Assembly: GCA_032718475.1 (NCBI GenBank)
Contig: JAUCBJ010006190.1
Location: forward strand, 1 to 61,655
Length of the DNA: 61,655 bases
Source of the DNA: Nemertoderma westbladi
Taxonomy: Eukaryota > Xenacoelomorpha > Nemertodermatida > Nemertodermatidae
Direction of reading: 5' to 3'
Shown here: piece after piece, positions 12,749 to 26,226 of the stretch
Layout: each line of letters starts with the position of its first letter
Position numbering within the stretch: the first letter of the stretch is position 1
Notes under the pieces: model-generated
Seen by the model: only the letters and a program-made list of their open reading frames with translations
What the model was told of the DNA's origin: nothing
Databases searched by the model: none
Made by a program: the position numbers and the translations under genes

Positions 12749-13383
12749 TGAAATTCATCGATGACAGCAGATACAATACAGTTCGAGAAGAATACTGTTT
12801 GTAAATTATAATCATATAAAATTTGTGAAAGAATTATTTCCAAACATTCCGCATCCATACTAATAAAACGAAACAGAAACAATTTCGTGAAAATTTAAAG
12901 CCAATGGTGCATCTTATTTTCATTTCTTAAACGGTGATCATTTCAAGAGAAAACACAACGGATGCTAATTATCAGATAAATCACAATAAACATGGACGTA
13001 TAAATAAAATAATTTGTTATCCCAATTCCATCAAAATCCGGAACTTCATGTCGTAACGACTGATCTGTTGTCAACTGGAACAAAGGAACTGCGGTAATCT
13101 GGACCCCGAATCCCCAAACACGTTTTTATGAACGGGGAACCTTCAGTAATTAGGTTTGATGCACTATAAACTGGAAATATAAACTGACTAGGTATAACAA
13201 AGGTTGATTAGGTAATCATTTTGTACGAAACTACAATGCTGAAAGCTCAAAATCCTTGGAAAATCCATCTATGCATTCTTGTCTGCACCTCCCATAGGTA
13301 TTCTTGAATCCATAAAATGTCATCGACTGCCTACTTATAAAGACATCTTCTACTGTTTTGCCAAATATAAACATTAATTACTA
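12749..13383. other. single-copy spacer, nothing recognised
   Basis: AT-rich unique sequence leading into the 54-bp array. No gene, repeat or motif recognised. Confidence 0.6.
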
Positions 13384-16300
13384 AGCTGCTCTATATCAGT
13401 CCTAGATGGGCTCTCACTGCTGCTGAGGGCGCAGTGTAGCTGCTCTATATCAGTCCTAGATGGGCTCTCACTGCTGCTGAGGGCGCACTGGCGCAGTGTA
13501 GCTGCTCCATATCAGTCCTAGCTGGGCTCTCACTGCTGCTGAGGGCGCAGTGTAGCTGCTCTATATCAGTCCTAGATGGGCTCTCACTGCTGCTGAGGGC
13601 GCAGTGTAGCTGCTCCATATCAGTCCTAGATGGGCTCTCACTGCTGCTGAGGGCGCACTGGCGCAGTGTAGCTGCTCTATATCAGTTCTAGATGGGCTCT
13701 CACTGCTGCTGAGGGCGCAGTGTAGCTGCTCTATATCAGTCCTAGATGGGCTCTCACTGCTGCTGAGGGCGCAGTGTAGCTGCTCTATATCAGTCCTAGC
13801 TGGGCTCTCACTGCTGCTGAGGGCGCAGTGTAGCTGCTCTATATCAGTCCTAGATGGGCTCTCACTGCTGCTGAGGGCGCAGTGTAGCTGCTCTATATCA
13901 GTTCTAGATGGGCTCTCACTGCTGCTGAGGGCGCAGTGTAGCTGCTCTATATCAGTCCTAGATGGGCTCTCACTGCTGCTGAGGGCACTGGCGCAGTGTA
14001 GCTGCTCTATATCAGTCCTAGATGGGCTCTCACTGCTGCTGAGGGCGCAGTGTAGCTGCTCTATATCAGTCCTAGCTGGGCTCTCACTGCTGCTGAGGGC
14101 GCAGTGTAGCTGCTCCATATCAGTCCTAGATGGGCTCTCACTGCTGCTGAGGGCGCACTGGCGCAGTGTAGCTGCTCTATATCAGTCCTAGATGGGCTCT
14201 CACTGCTGCTGAGGGCGCAGTGTAGCTGCTCTATATCAGTTCTAGATGGGCACTCACTGCTGCTGAGGGCGCAGTGTAGCTGCTCTATATCAGTCCTAGC
14301 TGGGCTCTCACTGCTGCTGAGGGCGCAGTGTAGCTGCTCTATATCAGTCCTAGATGGGCTCTCACTGCTGCTGAGGGCGCAGTGTAGCTGCTCTATATCA
14401 GTCCTAGCTGGGCTCTCACTGCTGCTGAGGGCGCAGTGTAGCTGCTCTATATCAGTCCTAGATGGGCTCTCACTGCTGCTGAGGGCGCACTGGCGCAGTG
14501 TAGCTGCTCTATATCAGTCCTAGATGGGCTCTCACTGCTGCTGAGGGCGCAGTGTAGCTGCTCTATATCAGTCCTAGCTGGGCTCTCACTGCTGCTGAGG
14601 GCGCAGTGTAGCTGCTCTATATCAGTCCTAGCTGGGCTCTCACTGCTGCTGAGGCGCACTGCGCAGTGTAGCGGCTCTATATCAGTCCTAGATGGGCACT
14701 CACTGCTGCTGAGGGCGCAGTGTAGCTGCTCTATATCAGTCCTAGCTGGGCTCTCACTGCTGCTGAGGGCGCAGTGTAGCTGCTCTATATCAGTCCTAGC
14801 TGGGCTCTCACTGCTGCTGAGGGCGCAGTGTAGCTGCTCTATATCAGTCCTAGATGGGCTCTCACTGCTGCTGAGGGCGCAGTGTAGCTGCTCTATATCA
14901 GTCCTAGATGGGCTCTCACTGCTGCTGAGGGCGCAGTGTAGCTGCTCTATATCAGTTCTAGATGGGCTCTCACTGCTGCTGAGGGCGCAGTGTAGCTGCT
15001 CCATATCAGTCCTAGATGGGCTCTCACTGCTGCTGAGGGCGCAGTGTAGCTGCTCTATATCAGTCCTAGCTGGGCTCTCACTGCTGCTGAGGGCGCAGTG
15101 TAGCTGCTCTATATCAGTCCTAGATGGGCTCTCACTGCTGCTGAGGGCGCAGTGTAGCTGCTCTATATCAGTTCTAGATGGGCTCTCACTGCTGCTGAGG
15201 GCGCAGTGTAGCTGCTCTATATCAGTTCTAGATGGGCTCTCACTGCTGCTGAGGGCGCAGTGTAGCTGCTCTATATCAGTCCTAGCTGGGCTCTCACTGC
15301 TGCTGAGGGCGCAGTGTAGCTGCTCTATATCAGTCCTAGCTGGGCTCTCACTGCTGCTGAGGGCGCAGTGTAGCTGCTCTATATCAGTCCTAGATGGGCT
15401 CTCACTGCTGCTGAGGGCGCAGTGTAGCTGCTCTATATCAGTCCTAGATGGGCTCTCACTGCTGCTGAGGGCGCAGTGTAGCTGCTCTATATCAGTTCTA
15501 GATGGGCTCTCACTGCTGCTGAGGGCGCAGTGTAGCTGCTCCATATCAGTCCTAGATGGGCTCTCACTGCTGCTGAGGGCGCAGGGTAGCTGCTCTATAT
15601 CAGTCCTAGCTGGGCTCTCACTGCTGCTGAGGGCGCAGTGTAGCTGCTCTATATCAGTCCTAGATGGGCTCTCACTGCTGCTGAGGCACTGGCGCAGTGT
15701 AGCTGCTCTATATCAGTTCTAGATGGGCTCTCACTGCTGCTGAGGGCGCAGTGTAGCTGCTCTATATCAGTCCTAGATGGGCTCTCACTGCTGCTGAGGG
15801 CGCAGTGTAGCGGCTCTATATCAGTCCTAGATGGGCTCTCACTGCTGCTGAGGGCGCAGTGTAGCTGCTCTATATCAGTCCTAGATGGGCTCTCACTGCT
15901 GCTGAGGGCGCACTGGCGCAGTGTAGCTGCTCTATATCAGTCCTAGATGGGCTCTCACTGCTGCTGAGGGCGCAGTGTAGCTGCTCTATATCAGTCCTAG
16001 ATGGGCTCTCACTGCTGCTGAGGGCGCACTGGCGCAGTGTAGCTGCTCCATATCAGTCCTAGCTGGGCTCTCACTGCTGCTGAGGGCGCAGTGTAGCTGC
16101 TCTATATCAGTCCTAGATGGGCTCTCACTGCTGCTGAGGGCGCAGTGTAGCTGCTCTATATCAGTCCTAGATGGGCTCTCACTGCTGCTGAGGGCGCAGT
16201 GTAGCTGCTCTATATCAGTCCTAGATGGGCTCTCACTGCTGCTGAGGGCGCAGTGTAGCTGCTCTATATCAGTCCTAGCTGGGCTCTCACTGCTGCTGAG

Positions 16301-19300
16301 GGCGCAGTGTAGCTGCTCTATATCAGTCCTAGATGGGCTCTCACTGCTGCTGAGGGCGCACTGGCGCAGTGTAGCTGCTCTATATCAGTCCTAGATGGGC
16401 TCTCACTGCTGCTGAGGGCGCAGTGTAGCTGCTCTATATCAGTCCTAGCTGGGCTCTCACTGCTGCTGAGGGCGCAGTGTAGCTGCTCTATATCAGTCCT
16501 AGATGGGCTCTCACTGCTGCTGAGGGCGCAGTGTAGCTGCTCTATATCAGTCCTAGATGGGCTCTCACTGCTGCTGAGGGCGCAGTGTAGCTGCTCTATA
16601 TCAGTCCTAGATGGGCTCTCACTGCTGCTGAGGGCGCAGTGTAGCTGCTCTATATCAGTCCTAGATGGGCTCTCACTGCTGCTGAGGGCGCAGTGTAGCG
16701 GCTCTATATCAGTCCTAGCTGGGCTCTCACTGCTGCTGAGGGCGCAGTGTAGCTGCTCTATATCAGTCCTAGATGGGCTCTCACTGCTGCTGAGGGCGCA
16801 GTGTAGCTGCTCTATATCAGTCCTAGATGGGCTCTCACTGCTGCTGAGGGCGCAGTGTAGCTGCTCTATATCAGTCCTAGCTGGGCTCTCACTGCTGCTG
16901 AGGGCGCAGTGTAGCTGCTCTATATCAGTCCTAGCTGGGCTCTCACTGCTGCTGAGGGCGCAGTGTAGCTGCTCTATATCAGTCCTAGCTGGGCTCTCAC
17001 TGCTGCTGAGGGCGCAGTGTAGCTGCTCTATATCAGTCCTAGCTGGGCTCTCACTGCTGCTGAGGGCGCAGTGTAGCTGCTCTATATCAGTCCTAGATGG
17101 GCTCTCACTGCTGCTGAGGGCGCAGTGTAGCTGCTCTATATCAGTCCTAGCTGGGCTCTCACTGCTGCTGAGGGCGCACTGGCGCAGTGTAGCTGCTCTA
17201 TATCAGTCCTAGATGGGCTCTCACTGCTGCTGAGGGCGCAGTGTAGCTGCTCTATATCAGTCCTAGCTGGGCACTCACTGCTGCTGAGGGCGCAGTGTAG
17301 CTGCTCTATATCAGTCCTAGATGGGCTCTCACTGCTGCTGAGGGCGCAGTGTAGCGGCTCTATATCAGTTCTAGATGGGCTCTCACTGCTGCTGAGGGCG
17401 CAGTGTAGCTGCTCTATATCAGTCCTAGATGGGCTCTCACTGCTGCTGAGGGCGCAGTGTAGCGGCTCTATATCAGTTCTAGATGGGCTCTCACTGCTGC
17501 TGAGGGCGCAGTGTAGCTGCTCTATATCAGTTCTAGATGGGCTCTCACTGCTGCTGAGGGCGCACTGGCGCAGTGTAGCTGCTCCATATCAGTCCTAGAT
17601 GGGCTCTCACTGCTGCTGAGGGCGCAGTGTAGCTGCTCTATATCAGTCCTAGCTGGGCTCTCACTGCTGCTGAGGGCGCAGTGTAGCTGCTCTATATCAG
17701 TCCTAGCTGGGCTCTCACTGCTGCTGAGGGCGCACTGGCGCAGTGTAGCTGCTCTATATCAGTTCTAGATGGGCTCTCACTGCTGCTGAGGGCGCACTGG
17801 CGCAGTGTAGCTGCTCTATATCAGTCCTAGATGGGCTCTCACTGCTGCTGAGGGCGCAGTGTAGCGGCTCTATATCAGTCCTAGCTGGGCTCTCACTGCT
17901 GCTGAGGGCGCAGTGTAGCTGCTCTATATCAGTCCTAGATGGGCTCTCACTGCTGCTGAGGGCGCAGTGTAGCGGCTCTATATCAGTCCTAGCTGGGCTC
18001 TCACTGCTGCTGAGGGCGCAGTGTAGCTGCTCTATATCAGTCCTAGATGGGCTCTCACTGCTGCTGAGGGCGCAGTGTAGCTGCTCTATATCAGTCCTAG
18101 CTGGGCTCTCACTGCTGCTGAGGGCGCAGTGTAGCGGCTCTATATCAGTCCTAGCTGGGCTCTCACTGCTGCTGAGGGCGCAGTGTAGCTGCTCTATATC
18201 AGTCCTAGATGGGCTCTCACTGCTGCTGAGGGCGCAGTGTAGCTGCTCTATATCAGTCCTAGCTGGGCTCTCACTGCTGCTGAGGGCGCAGTGTAGCTGC
18301 TCTATATCAGTCCTAGCTGGGCTCTCACTGCTGCTGAGGGCGCAGTGTAGCTGCTCTATATCAGTCCTAGATGGGCTCTCACTGCTGCTGAGGGCGCAGT
18401 GTAGCTGCTCTATATCAGTCCTAGATGGGCTCTCACTGCTGCTGAGGGCGCAGTGTAGCTGCTCTATATCAGTCCTAGATGGGCTCTCACTGCTGCTGAG
18501 GGCGCAGTGTAGCTGCTCTATATCAGTCCTAGATGGGCTCTCACTGCTGCTGAGGGCGCACTGGCGCAGTGTAGCTGCTCCATATCAGTCCTAGCTGGGC
18601 ACTCACTGCTGCTGAGGGCGCAGTGTAGCTGCTCTATATCAGTTCTAGATGGGCTCTCACTGCTGCTGAGGGCGCAGTGTAGCTTCTCTATATCAGTCCT
18701 AGATGGGCTCTCACTGCTGCTGAGGGCGCAGTGTAGCTGCTCTATATCAGTCCTAGCTGGGCTCTCACTGCTGCTGAGGGCGCAGTGTAGCGGCTCTATA
18801 TCAGTCCTAGCTGGGCTCTCACTGCTGCTGAGGGCGCAGTGTAGCTGCTCTATATCAGTCCTAGATGGGCTCTCACTGCTGCTGAGGGCGCACTGGCGCA
18901 GTGTAGCTGCTCCATATCAGTCCTAGCTGGGCACTCACTGCTGCTGAGGGCGCAGTGTAGCTGCTCTATATCAGTTCTAGATGGGCTCTCACTGCTGCTG
19001 AGGGCGCAGTGTAGCTGCTCTATATCAGTCCTAGATGGGCTCTCACTGCTGCTGAGGGCGCAGTGTAGCTGCTCTATATCAGTCCTAGCTGGGCTCTCAC
19101 TGCTGCTGAGGGCGCAGTGTAGCGGCTCTATATCAGTCCTAGCTGGGCTCTCACTGCTGCTGAGGGCGCAGTGTAGCTGCTCTATATCAGTCCTAGATGG
19201 GCTCTCACTGCTGCTGAGGGCGCACTGGCGCAGTGTAGCTGCTCCATATCAGTCCTAGCTGGGCTCTCACTGCTGCTGAGGGCGCAGTGTAGCTGCTCTA

Positions 19301-22300
19301 TATCAGTTCTAGATGGGCTCTCACTGCTGCTGAGGGCGCAGTGTAGCTTCTCTATATCAGTCCTAGATGGGCTCTCACTGCTGCTGAGGGCGCAGTGTAG
19401 CTGCTCTATATCAGTCCTAGCTGGGCTCTCACTGCTGCTGAGGGCGCAGTGTAGCGGCTCTATATCAGTCCTAGCTGGGCTCTCACTGCTGCTGAGGGCG
19501 CAGTGTAGCGGCTCTATATCAGTCCTAGCTGGGCTCTCACTGCTGCTGAGGGCGCAGGTGTAGCGGCTCTATATCAGTCCTAGCTGGGCTCTCACTGCTG
19601 CTGAGGGCGCAGTGTAGCTGCTCTATATCAGTCCTAGATGGGCTCTCACTGCTGCTGAGGGCGCAGTGTAACTGCTCTATATCAGTCCTAGCTGGGCTCT
19701 CACTGCTGCTGAGGGCGCAGTGTAGCTGCTCTATATCAGTCCTAGCTGGGCTCTCACTGCTGCTGAGGGCGCAGTGTAGCTGCTCTATATCAGTCCTAGA
19801 TGGGCTCTCACTGCTGCTGAGGGCGCAGTGTAGCTGCTCTATATCAGTCCTAGATGGGCTCTCACTGCTGCTGAGGGCGCAGTGTAGCTGCTCTATATCA
19901 GTCCTAGATGGGCTCTCACTGCTGCTGAGGGCGCAGTGTAGCTGCTCTATATCAGTCCTAGATGGGCTCTCACTGCTGCTGAGGGCGCACTGGCGCAGTG
20001 TAGCTGCTCCATATCAGTCCTAACTGGGCACTCACTGCTGCTGAGGGCGCAGTGTAGCTGCTCTATATCAGTTCTAGATGGGCTCTCACTGCTGCTGAGG
20101 GCGCAGTGTAGCTTCTCTATATCAGTCCTAGATGGGCTCTCACTGCTGCTGAGGGCGCAGTGTAGCTGCTCTATATCAGTCCTAGATGGGCTCTCACTGC
20201 TGCTGAGGGCGCAGTGTAGCTGCTCTATATCAGTCCTAGATGGGCTCTCACTGCTGCTGAGGGCGCAGTGTAGCTGCTCTATATCAGTCCTAGATGGGCT
20301 CTCACTGCTGCTGAGGGCGCAGTGTAGCTGCTCTATATCAGTCCTAGATGGGCTCTCACTGCTGCTGAGGGCGCAGTGTAGCTGCTCTATATCAGTCCTA
20401 GATGGGCTCTCACTGCTGCTGAGGGCGCAGTGTAGCTGCTCTATATCAGTCCTAGATGGGCTCTCACTGCTGCTGAGGGCGCAGTGTAGCTGCTCTATAT
20501 CAGTCCTAGATGGGCTCTCACTGCTGCTGAGGGCGCAGTGTAGCTGCTCTATATCAGTCCTAGATGGGCTCTCACTGCTGCTGAGGGCGCAGTGTAGCTG
20601 CTCTATATCAGTTCTAGCTGGGCTCTCACTGCTGCTGAGGGCGCAGTGTAGCTGCTCTATATCAGTCCTAGATGGGCTCTCACTGCTGCTGAGGGCGCAG
20701 TGTAGCTGCTCTATATCAGTCCTAGCTGGGCTCTCACTGCTGCTGAGGGCGCAGTGTAGCTGCTCTATATCAGCCCTAGATGGGCTCTCACTGCTGCTGA
20801 GGGCGCACTGGCGCAGTGTAGCTGCTCTATATCAGTCCTAGCTGGGCTCTCACTGCTGCTGAGGGCGCAGTGTAGCTGCTCTATATCAGCCCTAGATGGG
20901 CTCTCACTGCTGCTGAGGCGCACTGGCGCAGTGTAGCTGCTCTATATCAGTCCTAGATGGGCTCTCACTGCTGCTGAGGGCGCAGTGTAGCTGCTCTATA
21001 TCAGTCCTAGATGGGCTCTCACTGCTGCTGAGGGCGCAGTGTAGCTGCTATATATCAGTCCTAGATGGGCTCTCACTGCTGCTGAGGGCGCAGTGTAGCT
21101 GCTCTATATCAGTTCTAGCTGGGCTCTCACTGCTGCTGAGGGCGCAGTGTAGCTGCTCTATATCAGTCCTAGATGGGCTCTCACTGCTGCTGAGGGCGCA
21201 GTGTAGCTGCTATATATCAGTCCTAGATGGGCTCTCACTGCTGCTGAGGGCGCAGTGTAGCTGCTCTATATCAGTTCTAGATGGGCTCTCACTGCTGCTG
21301 AGGGCGCAGTGTAGCTGCTCTATATCAGTCCTAGCTGGGCACTCACTGCTGCTGAGGGCGCAGTGTAGCTGCTCTATATCAGCCCTAGATGGGCTCTCAC
21401 TGCTGCTGAGGGCGCAGTGTAGCTGCTCTATATCAGTCCTAGCTGGGCTCTCACTGCTGCTGAGGGCGCAGTGTAGCTGCTCTATATCAGTTCTAGCTGG
21501 GCTCTCACTGCTGCTGAGGGCGCAGTGTAGCTGCTCTATATCAGTCCTAGATGGGCTCTCACTGCTGCTGAGGGCGCAGTGTAGCTGCTCTATATCAGTC
21601 CTAGCTGGGCTCTCACTGCTGCTGAGGGCGCAGTGTAGCTGCTCTATATCAGTCCTAGATGGGCTCTCACTGCTGCTGAGGGCGCAGTGTAGCTGCTCTA
21701 TATCAGTCCTAGATGGGCTCTCACTGCTGCTGAGGGCGCAGTGTAGCTGCTCTATATCAGTTCTAGATGGGCTCTCACTGCTGCTGAGGGCGCAGTGTAG
21801 CTGCTCTATATCAGTCCTAGCTGGGCACTCACTGCTGCTGAGGGCGCAGTCTAGCTGCTCTATATCAGCCCTAGATGGGCTCTCACTGCTGCTGAGGGCG
21901 CAGTGTAGCTGCTCTATATCAGTCCTAGCTGGGCTCTCACTGCTGCTGAGGGCGCAGTGTAGCTGCTCTATATCAGTCCTAGCTGGGCTCTCACTGCTGC
22001 TGAGGGCGCAGTGTAGCTGCTCTATATCAGTCCTAGCTGGGCACTCACTGCTGCTGAGGGCGCAGTGTAGCTGCTCTATATCAGCCCTAGATGGGCTCTC
22101 ACTGCTGCTGAGGGCGCAGTGTAGCTGCTCTATATCAGTCCTAGCTGGGCTCTCACTGCTGCTGAGGGCGCAGTGTAGCTGCTCTATATCAATCCTAGAT
22201 GGGCTCTCACTGCTGCTGAGGGCGCAGTGTAGCTGCTCTATATCAGTCCTAGATGGGCTCTCACTGCTGCTGAGGGCGCACTGGCGCAGTGTAGCGGCTC

Positions 22301-25300
22301 TATATCAGTCCTAGATGGGCTCTCACTGCTGCTGAGGGCGCAGTGTAGCTGCTCTATATCAGTTCTAGATGGGCTCTCACTGCTGCTGAGGGCGCAGTGT
22401 AGCTGCTCTATATCAGTCCTAGATGGGCTCTCACTGCTGCTGAGGGCGCAGTGTAGCTGCTCTATATCAGCCCTAGATGGGCTCTCACTGCTGCTGAGGG
22501 CGCAGTGTAGCTGCTCTATATCAGTCCTAGCTGGGCTCTCACTGCTGCTGAGGGCGCAGTGTAGCGGCTCTATATCAGTTCTAGATGGGCTCTCACTGCT
22601 GCTGAGGGCGCAGTGTAGCTGCTCTATATCAGTTCTAGATGGGCTCTCACTGCTGCTGAGGGCGCAGTGTAGCTGCTCTATATCAGCCCTAGATGGGCTC
22701 TCACTGCTGCTGAGGGCGCAGTGTAGCTGCTCTATATCAGTTCTAGATGGGCTCTCACTGCTGCTGAGGGCGCAGTGTAGCTGCTCCATATCAGTCCTAG
22801 ATGGGCTCTCACTGCTGCTGAGGGCGCAGTGAAGCGGCTCTATATCAGTCCTAGCTGGGCTCTCACTGCTGCTGAGGGCGCACTGGCGCAGTGTAGCTGC
22901 TCTATATCAGTTCTAGCTGGGCACTCACTGCTGCTGAGGGCGCAGTGTAGCTGCTCTATATCAGTCCTAGATGGGCTCTCACTGCTGCTGAGGGCGCAGT
23001 GTAGCTGCTCTATATCAGCCCTAGATGGGCTCTCACTGCTGCTGAGGGCGCAGTGTAGCTGCTCTATATCAGTTCTAGATGGGCTCTCACTGCTGCTGAG
23101 GGCGCAGTGTAGCTGCTCTATATCAGTCCTAGATGGGCTCTCACTGCTGCTGAGGGCGCAGTGTAGCTGCTCCATATCAGTCCTAGCTGGGCTCTCACTG
23201 CTGCTGAGGGCGCAGTGTAGCGGCTCTATATCAGTCCTAGATGGGCTCTCACTGCTGCTGAGGGCGCAGTGTAGCGGCTCTATATCAGCCCTAGATGGGC
23301 TCTCACTGCTGCTGAGGGCGCAGTGTAGCTGCTCCATATCAGCCCTAGATGGGCTCTCACTGCTGCTGAGGGCGCAGTGTAGCTGCTCTATATCAGTCCT
23401 AGCTGGGCTCTCACTGCTGCTGAGGGCGCAGTGTAGCTGCTCTATATCAGTCCTAGCTGGGCTCTCACTGCTGCTGAGGGCGCAGTGTAGCTGCTCTATA
23501 TCAGTCCTAGATGGGCTCTCACTGCTGCTGAGGGCGCAGTGTAGCTGCTCTATATCAGTCCTAGATGGGCTCTCACTGCTGCTGAGGGCGCAGTGTAGCT
23601 GCTCTATATCAGTCCTAGCTGGGCTCTCACTGCTGCTGAGGGCGCACTGGCGCAGTGTAGCTGCTCCATATCAGTCCTAGCTGGGCTCTCACTGCTGCTG
23701 AGGGCGCAGTGTAGCTGCTCTATATCAGTTCTAGATGGGCTCTCACTGCTGCTGAGGGCGCAGTGTAGCTGCTCTATATCAGTCCTAGATGGGCTCTCAC
23801 TGCTGCTGAGGGCGCAGTGTAGCTGCTCTATATCAGTCCTAGATGGGCTCTCACTGCTGCTGAGGGCGCAGGGTAACTGCTCTATATCAGTTCTAGCTGG
23901 GCTCTCACTGCTGCTGAGGGCGCAGTGTAACTGCTCTATATCAGTTCTAGATGGGCTCTCACTGCTGCTGAGGGCGCAGTGTAGCTGCTCTATATCAGTC
24001 CTAGATGGGCTCTCACTGCTGCTGAGGGCGCAGTGTAACTGCTCTATATCAGTTCTAGATGGGCTCTCACTGCTGCTGAGGGCGCAGTGTAGCTGCTCTA
24101 TATCAGTCCTAGATGGGCTCTCACTGCTGTTGAGGGCGCAGTGTAGCTGCTCTATATCAGTTCTAGCTGGGCTCTCACTGCTGCTGAGGGCGCAGTGTAG
24201 CTGCTCTATATCAGTTCTAGATGGGCTCTCACTGCTGCTGAGGGCGCAGTGTAGCTGCTCTATATCAGTCCTAGCTGGGCTCTCACTGCTGCTGAGGGCG
24301 CAGTGTAGCGGCTCTATATCAGTCCTAGCTGGGCTCTCACTGCTGCTGAGGGCGCAGTGTAGCTGCTCTATATCAGTCCTAGATGGGCTCTCACTGCTGC
24401 TGAGGGCGCAGTGTAGCTGCTCTATATCAGTCCTAGCTGGGCTCTCACTGCTGCTGAGGGCGCAGTGTAGCGGCTCTATATCAGTCCTAGCTGGGCACTC
24501 ACTGCTGCTGAGGGCGCAGTGTAGCTGCTCTATATCAGTCCTAGCTGGGCACTCACTGCTGCTGAGGGCGCACTGGCGCAGTGTAGCTGCTCTATATCAG
24601 TCCTAGCTGGGCACTCACTGCTGCTGAGGGCGCAGTGTAGCTGCTCTATATCAGTCCTAGCTGGGCACTCACTGCTGCTGAGGGCGCACTGGCGCAGTGT
24701 AGCTGCTCTATATCAGTCCTAGATGGGCTCTCACTGCTGCTGAGGGCGCAGTGTAGCTGCTCTATATCAGTCCTAGCTGGGCTCTCACTGCTGCTGAGGG
24801 CGCAGTGTAGCTGCTCTATATCAGTCCTAGCTGGGCTCTCACTGCTGCTGAGGGCGCAGTGTAGCTGCTCTATATCAGTCCTAGCTGGGCTCTCACTGCT
24901 GCTGAGGGCGCAGTGTAGCTGCTCTATATCAGTCCTAGCTGGGCACTCACTGCTGCTGAGGGCGCAGTGTAGCTGCTCTATATCAGTCCTAGCTGGGCTC
25001 TCACTGCTGCTGAGGGCGCAGTGTAGCTTCTCTATATCAGTCCTAGCTGGGCACTCACTGCTGCTGAGGGCGCACTGGCGCAGTGTAGCTGCTCTATATC
25101 AGTCCTAGCTGGGCACTCACTGCTGCTGAGGGCGCAGTGTAGCTGCTCTATATCAGTCCTAGCTGGGCACTCACTGCTGCTGAGGGCGCACTGGCGCAGT
25201 GTAGCTGCTCTATATCAGTCCTAGATGGGCTCTCACTGCTGCTGAGGGCGCAGTGTAGCTGCTCTATATCAGTCCTAGCTGGGCTCTCACTGCTGCTGAG

Positions 25301-25527
25301 GGCGCAGTGTAGCTGCTCTATATCAGTCCTAGCTGGGCTCTCACTGCTGCTGAGGGCGCAGTGTAGCTGCTCTATATCAGTCCTAGCTGGGCTCTCACTG
25401 CTGCTGAGGGCGCAGTGTAGCTGCTCTATATCAGTCCTAGCTGGGCACTCACTGCTGCTGAGGGCGCAGTGTAGCTGCTCTATATCAGTCCTAGCTGGGC
25501 TCTCACTGCTGCTGAGGGCGCAGTGTA
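13384..25527. repeat. 54-bp minisatellite array
   Basis: About 220 units of 54 bp containing agctgctctatatcagtcct, then agatgggctctcactgctgc and tgagggcgcagtgt. A 62-bp variant carries an extra cactggcg that duplicates the neighbouring gcgcagtg. Frequent single-base variants are agctggg for agatggg, gcggctc for gctgctc, agttcta for agtccta, and gcactca for gctctca. Because 54 is divisible by three, runs of standard units give 18-residue repeats in open frames on both strands, broken by the 62-bp variants. Higher-order repeats are reported in the findings. Confidence 0.97.
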
Positions 25528-26226
25528 CAACTCATATATGCAATCTGTCTACAATTACATTAGGGAACAACTAGTCCGCATTGACAGTGCTTAAATTAAG
25601 CACAAACTTGTATTTTGGTCATCCCCGGGATTGGAACAGATGTGGTGGTCACCCAATAACATCGGCGAAGGTTGAAGGTGTCTGACTCACTGACAGAGTC
25701 GTTTGGAGTGACTTCGTGCCGGGGTCTGCCAGGATCGCGCCATAATACACGCCAATCAAGTCATGTCACAGGTTCACATGAGATTTGTATTTAACACTAC
25801 AAAAAAAGGCTGAGCAAAAGGAAGTTTAAAGAACCTAGGGTGATAATTTGTGTTGTGCGTAGGTGAATAATGTACACTTTATACACTTTAGTTGTTATTT
25901 ACTGCCTTCGTATTTACCTGGGGGACGCTATCCTCCGAGTGTCAGTGTATTCTAACCAAGAGCATTTCCATGTCCCTGAAAGTTTGCGAATTAATTACCA
26001 CCAAATTGTATGCGGCACTGGCTTTTCCACTTGCCTCGACAGGGGGTTAGCCTACCAAATTAATTCCAAATTACGCTGCCGTTTCAGACGAGGCGTGAAT
26101 AACGGAGCGATCTCGCTGATGGAATTTGAATCTCCGTAGGGAGCCCCCGTCGCGGTTCGCGTACAACGGGTTCACTCGCTCGAGTGGTTGCATTAGCGGT
26201 TTACAGAACGGGAAAATAGCCGTGTG
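25528..26226. other. single-copy spacer between the 54- and 61-bp arrays
   Basis: About 700 bp of unique sequence. It contains an 89-codon plus-strand frame (25870-26139) that I do not recognise and a G-rich segment near 26139-26180. No repeat, RNA gene or family motif is evident. Confidence 0.5.

Noticed and set aside
25870-26139. 89-codon plus-strand frame in unique sequence
   Set aside because: No recognisable motif and no splice or start support; left as unclassified spacer.
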